Positions 52,113-60,536 of a stretch of DNA of 64,000 bases are shown here, piece after piece. Origin of the DNA: Streptomyces atratus (GTDB taxonomy: Bacteria; Actinomycetota; Actinomycetes; Streptomycetales; Streptomycetaceae); the NCBI RefSeq assembly GCF_014648655.1, contig NZ_BMRN01000020.1, positions 1 through 64,000 of the forward strand. The letters run 5' to 3'. The notes beneath the pieces are model-generated. The model was not told the DNA's origin. It was given only the letters and a program-made list of their open reading frames with translations, and did no database searches. Both the position numbers and the translations under genes were made by a program. Every line of letters begins with the position of its first letter. Positions within the stretch are counted from its first letter, which is position 1.

Positions 52113-54266
52113 ATGAGTGCAGAGGCCACCAACCCAGGTGCTCCCATCCGCAGGCGGGGCCGTCCCCGGATCGATCTCCGCAGGCTCGGCCGCGTCGCGC
52201 TCGGCCCCGTCCCCCGCGACCGGCTGCCCGACGCGATCGGCCATGTCGCCGAGGCCCACCGCGCGCATCACCCGGATGCCGATCTCTCCATCCTGCACAG
52301 GGCCTACGTACTTGCGGAGTCCTCGCACCGCGGACAGATGCGCAAGAGCGGCGAGCCGTACATCACACACCCGCTCGCCGTCACGCTGATCCTCGCCGAG
52401 CTCGGCGCCGAGACCACGACACTCACGGCCTCACTGCTCCACGACACCGTCGAGGACACCGAAGTGACCCTCGATCAGGTGCGGGAGCAATTCGGAAAAG
52501 AGGTCTGCTACCTCGTCGACGGTGTCACCAAACTCGAAAAGGTCGACTACGGAGCGGCGGCCGAACCCGAGACCTTCCGCAAGATGCTGGTCGCCACCGG
52601 GGACGACGTCCGGGTGATGTCGATCAAGCTCGCCGACCGGCTGCACAACATGCGAACCCTGGGCGTGATGCGTCCCGAGAAACAGGTCAGGATCGCCAAG
52701 GTCACCCGCGACGTGCTGATCCCGCTGGCCGAGCGGCTCGGCGTACAGGCCCTCAAGACCGAGCTGGAGGACCTCGTTTTCGCGATCCTCCGCCCCGAGG
52801 AGTACGAACAAACCCGCGCACTGATCGCCGCCGCCTCGGCGCAACCGGACGCCTCCCGCGCCGCGGCCACCCAGGACCCGCTCGCCGCCGTCGCCGAGAA
52901 CGTCGCAGCGGTGCTGCGGGAGGCCGGCATCCCCGCAGAAGTCCTCATCAGGCCGCGTCACTACGTCTCCGTACACCGCGTCAGGATCAAACGCGGCGAA
53001 CTGCGCGGCACCGACTTCGGCCGGTTGCTGGTTCTCGTCGGCGAGGACGCCGACTGCTATGCCGTGCTCGGTGAACTGCACACCTGTTTCACCCCGGTGA
53101 TCTCCGAGTTCAAGGACTTCATCGCCGCCCCCAAGTTCAACCTGTACCAGTCACTGCACACCGCGGTCGTGGGCCCCGACGGGGCGGTCGCCGAAGTCCT
53201 CATCCGTACGCACCGGATGCACAAGGTCGCCGAGGCGGGCGTCATCGCCCTCGGCAATCCGTACACCGCGGACAGCGGCTCCGCGCCGCAGTCCGCCGAA
53301 CCCGCGGACGGAGAGCGCGCCGACCCGACCCGGCCCGGCTGGCTCTCCAGGCTCCTGGAATGGCAGCAGTCCGCCCCGGACCCCGACACCTTCTGGACCA
53401 CCCTCCGCGCCGACCTCGCCCAGGACCGGGAGATCACGGTCTTCCGCACCGACGGCGGCACGCTCGGACTGCCCGCCGGAGCCAGCTGCGTCGACGCCGC
53501 CTACGCGCAGTACGGGGACGAGGCGCACAGTTGCATCGGCGCCCGGGTCAACGGCCGGCTGGCCACCCTCGGCACCGTACTGAGCGACGGCGACACCGTG
53601 CAGCTGCTGCTCGCCGAGGACGCTGCCTCCGGCCCCTCGCCCGACTGGCTCGACCACGCCCGAACCCCAGCCGCCCGTATCGCCATCACCGGCTGGCTGG
53701 ACGCCCACCCCGAGGATGTCCAGGGCTCGCACAACAGCAGGCCCGCGGAGCCCAGGCCCGAACCACAGCCGCAGGAAAACACCGCCCACGGGCGCGCCAG
53801 GTCCGCGAGCCGCGCCGCGAGCGCCGTGGTGGACCGGCCGGATGCCACCGTACGACTCGCGGGCTGCTGCACCCCCGAACCACCCGACGCCGTCACCGGA
53901 TTCGTCGTGCGCGGCGGCGCCGTCACCGTGCACCGGATGGAGTGCCCCGCGGTGGCCCGGATGCAGTCCGTCGGCCGGGCGCCGGTCTCGGTGAGCTGGG
54001 GCGACGCGGCAGGGTGCCGGGTCACCCTGGTCGCCGAGTCCTTCGGACGGCCCCGGCTGCTCGCCGATCTCACCGAGGCGATCGCGACGGCGGACGCGGC
54101 GATCATCTCCGCGACCGTCGAACCACCCAGCGAGCAGCGCGTCCGGCACACCTACACGTTGCAGCTCCCCGATGCCACCGGACTGCCCGCGCTGATGCGC
54201 GCGATGCGTGACGTACCCGGGGTGTACGACGTGAGCCGCGCCCAGCACCCCGCCGCCACCGTCTGA
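52113..54266 (+). CDS. rshA: RelA/SpoT homologue RshA
   Basis: A 717-residue long RSH protein. Order: HD hydrolase (HD at 110-111 in SLLHDTVEDTEVT, HNMRTLGVM), synthetase-like region (about 280-400), TGS (ITVFRTDGGTLGLPAGAS), a helical/zinc-like segment (GCCTPEPPD ... HRMECPAVARM) and ACT (about 630-710). The hydrolase motifs are intact. The synthetase departs from RelA: the YSIY-x-KM loop is VSVHRVRI, the Arg after DL-x-GI is Leu in TDFGRLLVLV, and the AAHW following RTH-x-MH is lost. ATG 52113 follows CGGAGG. In Streptomyces this is the second RSH besides RelA, and its own effect on (p)ppGpp is weak or conditional. Confidence 0.88.
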   Translation: MSAEATNPGAPIRRRGRPRIDLRRLGRVALGPVPRDRLPDAIGHVAEAHRAHHPDADLSILHRAYVLAESSHRGQMRKSGEPYITHPLAVTLILAELGAETTTLTASLLHDTVEDTEVTLDQVREQFGKEVCYLVDGVTKLEKVDYGAAAEPETFRKMLVATGDDVRVMSIKLADRLHNMRTLGVMRPEKQVRIAKVTRDVLIPLAERLGVQALKTELEDLVFAILRPEEYEQTRALIAAASAQPDASRAAATQDPLAAVAENVAAVLREAGIPAEVLIRPRHYVSVHRVRIKRGELRGTDFGRLLVLVGEDADCYAVLGELHTCFTPVISEFKDFIAAPKFNLYQSLHTAVVGPDGAVAEVLIRTHRMHKVAEAGVIALGNPYTADSGSAPQSAEPADGERADPTRPGWLSRLLEWQQSAPDPDTFWTTLRADLAQDREITVFRTDGGTLGLPAGASCVDAAYAQYGDEAHSCIGARVNGRLATLGTVLSDGDTVQLLLAEDAASGPSPDWLDHARTPAARIAITGWLDAHPEDVQGSHNSRPAEPRPEPQPQENTAHGRARSASRAASAVVDRPDATVRLAGCCTPEPPDAVTGFVVRGGAVTVHRMECPAVARMQSVGRAPVSVSWGDAAGCRVTLVAESFGRPRLLADLTEAIATADAAIISATVEPPSEQRVRHTYTLQLPDATGLPALMRAMRDVPGVYDVSRAQHPAATV

Positions 54267-54361
54267 CCCGCCGCGCAGCGCCATCTGCCACAGCGATCTC
54301 GTTCGAGTGGCGTGGCGCGCGCCGCACCTTCCCGGGTGGGAGTCGCTGGTAGCGGTAGTTC

Positions 54362-55816
54362 ATGCCGATCATCTCCCGCCGTCTGCGGGCCGCTCTGCTG
54401 GCCACCGCATCGGCCGCCCTCGTTGCCGCCGCCCTTCCCTCACCCGTGCCGCTCGGAATCGGTGATCCGCTCTTCCCGCGCCTCGGCAATCCCGGGTACG
54501 ACGTCCTCTCGTACGACATCGGACTGACCTACCACGGCAGCAACAGCAAGCCGCTGGACGCCGTCACCACGATCGAAGCGCGGACCACCGAGCCGCTGGA
54601 CCGGATCAACCTCGACTTCGCCCAGGGCACCGTCCGTACGGTCGAAATCAACGGCCTGCGCGCCGACTTCGCCGCGGCGGACGAGGACCTGGTCATCCAG
54701 CCCCCCGGCCGGCTCCCGGCCGGAGCGCCGCTGCACATCACCGTCCGGCACACCAGCGACCCGAACGGCGGTCAGGACAGCGGCGGCTGGCTGCGCACCG
54801 CCGACGGTCTGGCCATGGCCAATCAGGCCGACGCCGCGCACCGGGTCTTCCCGAGCAACGACCACCCCGCCGACAAGGCGTACTTCACTTTCCGGATCAC
54901 CGCACCCAAGGACCTCACGGTGGTCGCCAACGGCCTGCCCGCAGGCACGGCCCGCAACGGATCCGAGACCACCTGGACCTACCGGACCGAACACCCCATG
55001 GCCACCGAACTGGCCCAGGTCACCATCGGCCGTTCCACCGTCCTGAAACGGACCGGGCCGCACGGACTGCCGGTACGCGACGTGGTACCGAGCGCCGACC
55101 ACAAGCGGCTGGAACCCTGGCTCAGCAAGACACCCGGTCAGCTGGAATGGATGGAACAGCAGGTCGGCCCCTACCCCTTCGAGACATACGGGCTGCTGGT
55201 CGCCGCCACCGACACCGGCTTCGAGCTGGAGACCCAGACACTCTCGCTCTTCGAACGGTCCCTGTTCACCCAGACCGCCTATCCCAAGTGGTATGTCGAA
55301 TCGATCATGGTGCACGAGCTCGCCCACCAATGGTTCGGTGACAGCGTCTCCCCACGGGCATGGTCCGATCTGTGGCTCAACGAGGGACATGCCAGCTGGT
55401 ACGAGGCCCGCTACGCCGAGGAGCACGCCGACAGGCCACTGGAAAGCCGGATGCACGACGCCTACATCAGGTCCGACGGCTGGCGCGCCACGGGCGGCCC
55501 CCCGGCCCGCCCCGACGTTCCGGCGCCCGGACAGAAGCTCAGCCTGTTCCGGCCGGTCGTGTACGACGGCAGCGCACTGATCCTCTACGCGCTGCGCCAG
55601 GAGATCGGCGAGAGCGCATTCGACCGGCTGGAGCGGAGCTGGGTGAAGAAGCACCGGGACTCCAACGCCGCCACCGCGGACTTCGTCCGGCTGGCGTCAC
55701 AGACCGCGGGCCGCGACCTGACCTCGTTCTTCGACGGCTGGCTGTACGGCGAGAAGACCCCGCCGATGCCGGGGCACCCGGACTGGCACAGTGCCAAGCC
55801 CGACGGACAGCGATAA
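54362..55816 (+). CDS. Secreted M1-family aminopeptidase
   Basis: A 484-residue zinc metallopeptidase. A signal peptide (about 1-29, RRLRAALLATASAALVAAAL) points to export. The zinc site is HELAHQWFGD (His318, His322) with Glu341 18 residues on (WLNEGHASWYE). The aminopeptidase GAMEN-like region reads TGFELETQT and the protein lacks the long C-terminal helical domain of larger M1 enzymes, as other short actinobacterial members do. The substrate is unknown. ATG 54362 gives a proper signal peptide. Confidence 0.9.
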   Translation: MPIISRRLRAALLATASAALVAAALPSPVPLGIGDPLFPRLGNPGYDVLSYDIGLTYHGSNSKPLDAVTTIEARTTEPLDRINLDFAQGTVRTVEINGLRADFAAADEDLVIQPPGRLPAGAPLHITVRHTSDPNGGQDSGGWLRTADGLAMANQADAAHRVFPSNDHPADKAYFTFRITAPKDLTVVANGLPAGTARNGSETTWTYRTEHPMATELAQVTIGRSTVLKRTGPHGLPVRDVVPSADHKRLEPWLSKTPGQLEWMEQQVGPYPFETYGLLVAATDTGFELETQTLSLFERSLFTQTAYPKWYVESIMVHELAHQWFGDSVSPRAWSDLWLNEGHASWYEARYAEEHADRPLESRMHDAYIRSDGWRATGGPPARPDVPAPGQKLSLFRPVVYDGSALILYALRQEIGESAFDRLERSWVKKHRDSNAATADFVRLASQTAGRDLTSFFDGWLYGEKTPPMPGHPDWHSAKPDGQR

Positions 55817-55957
55817 ACCCGGGTGACGCGCCCGGCGGGCCATGCCACTATCGACGGGTCGCCGCGGCGGCCGGACCGGATTCCCGACAGCGGGAATCAT
55901 CGGGAGAGGTCACGCGTTGTGACTGATGTAACGGACTTCTATCGACGTAAGGATCCA

Positions 55958-57478
55958 ATGACCTCCTCTTCTTCCCTTCCCCAGGACGCGCAGGACGCGC
56001 AGAGTGCTACGGAGAATGTCACCGAGAGCCTCACCGAGAGCCTTCGGGCCGACGCCCTGATGGAAGAGGACGTCGCCTGGAGCCACGAGATCGACGGAGA
56101 GCGGGACGGCGAGCAGTTCGACCGCTCCGAGCGCGCCGCACTGCGGCGTGTGGCAGGACTCTCGACCGAGCTCGAGGACGTCACCGAGGTCGAGTACCGA
56201 CAGCTGCGCCTCGAGCGTGTGGTGCTGGTCGGTGTCTGGACCTCGGGAACCGTGCAGGACGCGGAGAATTCCCTCGCGGAGCTGGCCGCACTTGCGGAGA
56301 CGGCAGGCGCCATGGTGCTGGACGCCGTCTTCCAGCGCCGTGACAAGCCCGACCCGGCCACCTACATCGGCTCGGGCAAGGCGCTGGAGCTGCGCGACAT
56401 CGTCCTCGAATCAGGGGCCGACACCGTCGTCTGTGACGGTGAGCTCAGCCCCGGCCAGCTGATCCATCTGGAAGACGTCGTCAAGGTCAAGGTGGTCGAC
56501 AGGACCGCCCTGATCCTCGACATCTTCGCCCAGCACGCCAAGTCCCGAGAGGGCAAGGCGCAGGTCTCGCTGGCACAGATGCAGTACATGCTGCCGCGGC
56601 TTCGCGGCTGGGGTCAGTCGCTCTCCCGTCAGATGGGCGGCGGCGGTTCCAGCGGCGGTGGCGGCATGGCAACCCGCGGTCCGGGTGAGACCAAGATCGA
56701 GACGGACCGACGTCGGATCCGCGAAAAGATGGCGAAGATGCGCCGGGAAATCGCGGAGATGAAGACCGGCCGCGAGATCAAGCGCCAGGAGCGCAAACGC
56801 AACAAGGTGCCCTCGGTCGCCATCGCCGGCTACACCAATGCGGGCAAGTCCTCGTTGCTCAACCGGCTGACCGGTGCGGGCGTCCTGGTGGAGAACGCAC
56901 TGTTCGCCACCCTGGACCCGACCGTGCGCCGGGCCGAGACGCCGAGCGGCAGAATCTACACGCTGGCCGACACCGTCGGGTTCGTACGGCATCTGCCGCA
57001 CCACCTCGTCGAGGCGTTCCGCTCCACCATGGAGGAGGTCGGTGAATCCGATCTGATCCTGCATGTGGTGGACGGCTCCCACCCGGTGCCGGAGGAACAG
57101 CTTGCCGCGGTGCGCGAGGTGATCCGCGAAGTGGGCGCGGTGGACGTGCCCGAGGTCGTGGTGATCAACAAGGCGGATGCGGCCGATCCGCTGGTGCTGC
57201 AGCGGCTGCTGCGCATCGAGAAGCATGCCATCGCCGTCTCGGCGCGTACCGGCGCCGGTATCGACGAGCTGCTCGCACTCATCGACACCGAACTGCCTCG
57301 GCCCTCGGTCGAGATCGAGGCGCTCGTCCCGTACACCCAGGGCGGGCTCGTCTCCAGGGTGCACGCCGAGGGCGAGGTGATCTCCGAGGAGCACACGTCG
57401 GAGGGCACCCTGGTCAAGGCGCGGGTGCATGAGGAACTGGCAGCCGCCCTCTCCTCGTTCGTCCCCGTGGCGCACTGA
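55958..57478 (+). CDS. hflX: GTPase HflX
   Basis: A 506-residue ribosome-binding GTPase that splits stalled or hibernating ribosomes. The N-terminal HflX domain (GKALELRDIV ... LSPGQLIHLED ... RTALILDIFAQHAKSREGKAQVSLAQM in short) is followed by a Gly/Ser loop with GPGETKIETDRRRI and the GTPase: G1 GYTNAGKSS (291-299), G3 DTVGF, G4 NKAD and G5 SART. ATG 55958 has AAGGA six bases upstream; the ~45 residues read before it lack a ribosome site. The first ~60 residues (Gln/Asp/Ser/Thr-rich) are disordered. Confidence 0.93.
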   Translation: MTSSSSLPQDAQDAQSATENVTESLTESLRADALMEEDVAWSHEIDGERDGEQFDRSERAALRRVAGLSTELEDVTEVEYRQLRLERVVLVGVWTSGTVQDAENSLAELAALAETAGAMVLDAVFQRRDKPDPATYIGSGKALELRDIVLESGADTVVCDGELSPGQLIHLEDVVKVKVVDRTALILDIFAQHAKSREGKAQVSLAQMQYMLPRLRGWGQSLSRQMGGGGSSGGGGMATRGPGETKIETDRRRIREKMAKMRREIAEMKTGREIKRQERKRNKVPSVAIAGYTNAGKSSLLNRLTGAGVLVENALFATLDPTVRRAETPSGRIYTLADTVGFVRHLPHHLVEAFRSTMEEVGESDLILHVVDGSHPVPEEQLAAVREVIREVGAVDVPEVVVINKADAADPLVLQRLLRIEKHAIAVSARTGAGIDELLALIDTELPRPSVEIEALVPYTQGGLVSRVHAEGEVISEEHTSEGTLVKARVHEELAAALSSFVPVAH

Positions 57479-57505
57479 CCGCAGCGCGGTACGGCTCAGA
57501 ACGGA

Positions 57506-57542
57506 CCGAAGGCCCGCTCCCTCGTCGGGAGCGGGCCTTCGG
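57506..57542. terminator. Bidirectional terminator between hflX and protease 1
   Basis: CCGAAGGCCCGCTCCC (57506-57521), five bases, GGGAGCGGGCCTTCGG (57527-57542): a perfect 16-bp stem between converging genes. Confidence 0.88.
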
Positions 57543-57557
57543 GCGTACGCGCGGCTG

Positions 57558-58727
57558 CTACTGGCTGCCGAACTTCTCGCTCATCGCGGTGAAGACGTCC
57601 TGTGCGCCCTTGCCCAGGTGGGGGCCGGCGAGCCAGCCCGAAGTCACCGGGCCGATGGAGGTGTTGGAGACCAGCGCGAGCTTGCCGTCACTGCCTTCGC
57701 TGAACCACCCGCCGCCGGAAGAGCCGCCGGTCATGGTGCAGCCGATGCGGTACATCGTCGGAGTGCTCGGGCTGACGGAGAGCCGGCCGGGGCGGTCGAC
57801 GCACTTGTGCATGATCAGGCCGTCGTACGGCGGGGCGGCGGGGTAACCCCAGGCGCCCATCGCGCTGATCTTCGAGATCTCAGGGGCATCGAAGTTGACC
57901 GGCAGGGCGTTGCCCACGGTCTCCTCCAGGGACTTGCTGCCCTTCTCCGGCTTCACATGCAGCACCGCGTAGTCATAGGGGGCGCCTTCGCCCCCGGTGG
58001 GACCGCCATCGGCGAGCCATTCACCGGACGTCGTGGCCCAGTCGGCCCAGTACGCGCCGTACGGGGCGATCTCCTGCGGCTGCGCGTTCTCCAGCGCGGC
58101 GGCGGACTTGCCCTTGTCGTTGTACGCAGGAACGAAGACGATGTTGCGGTACCAGCCGCCCTTCGAACCGGCGTGCACACAGTGTCCGGCGGTCCATACC
58201 AGATTGGACCTGCCCGGGTTCTCCGGGTCCTTGACGACCGTGCCCGAGCAGACCATGGTGCCCTCGGGGGAGTCGAAGAACACCTTGCCGACCGGGGCCG
58301 CGTAGTCGTGGTACGGAATCTTCTCGCGCTCGGCCTTGACCGGGGCGGGCTCCGGGTCGGTGACGCCCTGGTCGCCGGAGAGGTCGCCGGCCGCCATGGT
58401 CTTTGCCGGGTCCTTTGCCGACTTCATCCGGTCGGGCTTCCACAACCCCTCGATGACCGGGTTGACGAAATCCTTGGCCTCACGCAGCCACTTGTCCTTG
58501 TCCCAGTTCTTCCACTCGCCGTTCTTCCACTTCTCCGGGTCGACGCCATGCTTCTTCAGCGCGTCGGCCAGACCGTCGGACAGGGAGCCGGAGTCCTTGG
58601 TGCCCGCGGAGTCGGCGGCGGCGGGTTTGTCGGCTGCGTTGTCCTCGCTCGGACCACAGGCCGTGGCCGTCAGCGCGAGCGCCGCGACGAGGCCGGTCGC
58701 GGCGAGCAGCGGACGTATGGATCGCAT
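57558..58727 (-). CDS. Trypsin-like serine protease lipoprotein 1
   Basis: A 389-residue exported protease. The signal MRSIRPLLAATGLVAALALT ends in the lipobox TATAC (Cys24). The triad is visible as TAGHC (His), APYDYAVLHV (Asp) and GGSSGGGW (Ser). A pro-region (about 55-120: KKHGVDPEKWKNGEWKNWDKD) precedes the protease fold. It shares about half of its residues with the gene at 58988, so the two arose by tandem duplication. ATG 58727 has GGGGGAATCC upstream and gives the correct signal; an ORF start further out is not used. The substrate is unknown. Confidence 0.88.
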   Translation of the reverse strand: MRSIRPLLAATGLVAALALTATACGPSEDNAADKPAAADSAGTKDSGSLSDGLADALKKHGVDPEKWKNGEWKNWDKDKWLREAKDFVNPVIEGLWKPDRMKSAKDPAKTMAAGDLSGDQGVTDPEPAPVKAEREKIPYHDYAAPVGKVFFDSPEGTMVCSGTVVKDPENPGRSNLVWTAGHCVHAGSKGGWYRNIVFVPAYNDKGKSAAALENAQPQEIAPYGAYWADWATTSGEWLADGGPTGGEGAPYDYAVLHVKPEKGSKSLEETVGNALPVNFDAPEISKISAMGAWGYPAAPPYDGLIMHKCVDRPGRLSVSPSTPTMYRIGCTMTGGSSGGGWFSEGSDGKLALVSNTSIGPVTSGWLAGPHLGKGAQDVFTAMSEKFGSQ

Positions 58728-58987
58728 GGAAAGGATTCCCCCTGAAATCTCCGAAATTGCCATGAACTTGTCATGTGAAACGGTGGCCGGACCAATGGCC
58801 ACCGGCGGTGCAGGCCCACCCTATGACGGTGCGGACCATGCTCCCTTCCACAGAGACGCAACCCGCATGGGGTGCGCGCCACTCGGGCCCGTAGCGCGAC
58901 GACAAAGGCCCCGGCGGGCAGCAGCCGCACCGGGGTCCCTGATGTGCCGTCACCGTCACCCGAACCTCGCCGGGTGACGGTCCGTCG
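58728..58987. other. Gap between the duplicated protease genes
   Basis: The 260-bp gap holds the promoter of protease 1 and the end of protease 2. CCCCGG (58909-58914) and CCGGGG (58930-58935), with CGG/CCG next to them, could form a weak terminator for protease 2. No gene is seen. Confidence 0.45.
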
Positions 58988-60208
58988 TCACTGCCCTGCG
59001 TACTTCTTGCTGACCGACTCGTAGACGCCCTTGGCTTCCTTGCCGAAGCGCGGTCCGGCCAGCCAGCCGGCCGTCACCGGGCCGATGGAGGTGTTCGAGA
59101 CGAGGGCGGGCTTGCCGTCCTGGCCCGCCGCGACCCAGCCACCACCGGAGGCACCGCCCGTCATCGTGCAGCCGATGCGGTACATCGTGGGGTCCTGCGC
59201 GGTCAGCGAGAGCCGACCCGGCTTGTCCGCGCACTGGAAGGCCTTCTGGCCGTCGTAGGGCGGAGCGGCCGGGAATCCGGTGGCGGTCATGCTGTCGATG
59301 TTCGGTACGGCCGGGGCATTGAACTCGACAGGCAGCGCCGAGCCGACCGTTTCCTCCAGGGACTTACCCGTCGAGCCCTTCTCCGGCGTGACATGCAGCA
59401 CCGCGAAGTCGTACGGGGCGCCCTGCCCGCCGATCGAGGAACCCTGAGAGATCCACTGGTCGGATGTCTGTGCCCACTGGCCCCACCACACGCCGTAGGG
59501 TGCGATCTCCTGCTTGCTCGCCTTCTGCAGCTCGGCCGTCGACAGACCGCTGTTGTTGTACGACGGCACGAAGGCGATGTTGCGGTACCAGCCGCCCTTC
59601 TTGCCCGCGTGCACACAGTGCCCCGCGGTCCACACCAGGTTGGACTTTCCGGGGTGCGCCGGGTCCTTCACCACGGTCGCGGAGCAGACCATGGAGCCCT
59701 CGGGGCTGTCGAAGAGCAGCTTCCCGGACTCCGCGGCATTGGCGTGGTACGGCGTCCGGACACCGGCGGCCTGGACCGGCGCGGGCGTCGGGTCCGTCAC
59801 ACCCACGTCACCCGAGATGTCATTGTCGACCGGCTTCTCCGGCGACTTGTCGGCATCCCGCATCCGGTCCGGGTCCCAGAGGCCCTCGATGATCGGGTTG
59901 ACGAAGTCCTTGGCCTCGCGCAGCCACTTGTCCTTGTCCCAGTTCTTCCACTCGCCGTTCTTCCACTGGTCGAGGTCGATCCCGTGTTCCTTGAGCCGGT
60001 CCTTCAGATCGTCCGGAATGGTGATCTTGCCGTCCGAGGACTGGCCGGCGGAACTGCTCTGCTTGTCACTGGCGGTGTCCTCGCTCGGACCGCAGGCCGT
60101 GGCGGTGAGCGCAAGGACCGCAGCGACCGCTGCCACGGCGAGCACCGAGGAACGCGTGCGACGTGCGCTCCCCTGACGTGCGGTGAGAGCTGGTCGAATG
60201 AGTCGCAT
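58988..60208 (-). CDS. Trypsin-like serine protease lipoprotein 2
   Basis: A 406-residue paralogue of the gene at 57558. The longer N-terminus (LTARQGSARRTRSSVL) still leads into the same lipobox TATAC (Cys39). The triad is TAGHC, YDFAVLHV and GGASGGGW; the Ser is intact with a neighbouring Ser to Ala change. The block EWKNWDKDKWLREAKDFVNP in the pro-region is identical in both copies, so this part is under strong constraint. ATG 60208 follows GGGGGATCACC. A 13-bp direct repeat lies ~30 bp upstream of the start. Confidence 0.88.
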   Translation of the reverse strand: MRLIRPALTARQGSARRTRSSVLAVAAVAAVLALTATACGPSEDTASDKQSSSAGQSSDGKITIPDDLKDRLKEHGIDLDQWKNGEWKNWDKDKWLREAKDFVNPIIEGLWDPDRMRDADKSPEKPVDNDISGDVGVTDPTPAPVQAAGVRTPYHANAAESGKLLFDSPEGSMVCSATVVKDPAHPGKSNLVWTAGHCVHAGKKGGWYRNIAFVPSYNNSGLSTAELQKASKQEIAPYGVWWGQWAQTSDQWISQGSSIGGQGAPYDFAVLHVTPEKGSTGKSLEETVGSALPVEFNAPAVPNIDSMTATGFPAAPPYDGQKAFQCADKPGRLSLTAQDPTMYRIGCTMTGGASGGGWVAAGQDGKPALVSNTSIGPVTAGWLAGPRFGKEAKGVYESVSKKYAGQ

Positions 60209-60239
60209 GTGGTGATCCCCCTGGGACTTCGTAACTCAA

Positions 60240-60265
60240 CACTTCTGTACTGCACTTCGGTACTG
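60240..60265. repeat. Tandem 13-bp direct repeat upstream of protease 2
   Basis: CACTTCTGTACTG (60240-60252) is followed at once by CACTTCGGTACTG (60253-60265), with one mismatch. It lies 32 bases before the protease 2 start, a place fit for a regulator binding twice. Confidence 0.55.
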
Positions 60266-60536
60266 CTCCGAGCCATCGGATCCGAACGTCCTGCGGACTC
60301 CCGGAAATCTGCCCGAGCCCTCCGTGCGGCCCCCACTATGCCGGTGCCGATGGGGACGGCACGCAGCAGGGCCACGGTTCCGCCCCGCAAGGATCTTCGG
60401 ATTTACCCGTGATCCCCTGCGTTCTGCGTCGTTGGTACGTGCGAGGGACTCGAGGGCAGCGTTCATCCCCGCAGTCCGTCCGTGCGCCGACGTACTGACG
60501 TGCAACGCAACTGTTACAGCGGGAGGACCAACAGCC
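60266..60536. other. Divergent gap before the siderophore operon
   Basis: About 270 bp; the whole divergent gap (60209-60536) is 328 bp. I looked for the DmdR/IdeR iron box (TTAGGTTAGGCTCACCTAA type) and saw none. GGGAGGA (60521-60527) is the ribosome site of the aminotransferase. No gene is convincing. Confidence 0.4.

Noticed and set aside
60209..60536. DmdR/IdeR iron box upstream of the siderophore operon
   Set aside because: No TTAGG-x-TAGGCTNACCTAA-like sequence was found in the gap on reading; its absence is recorded under findings.
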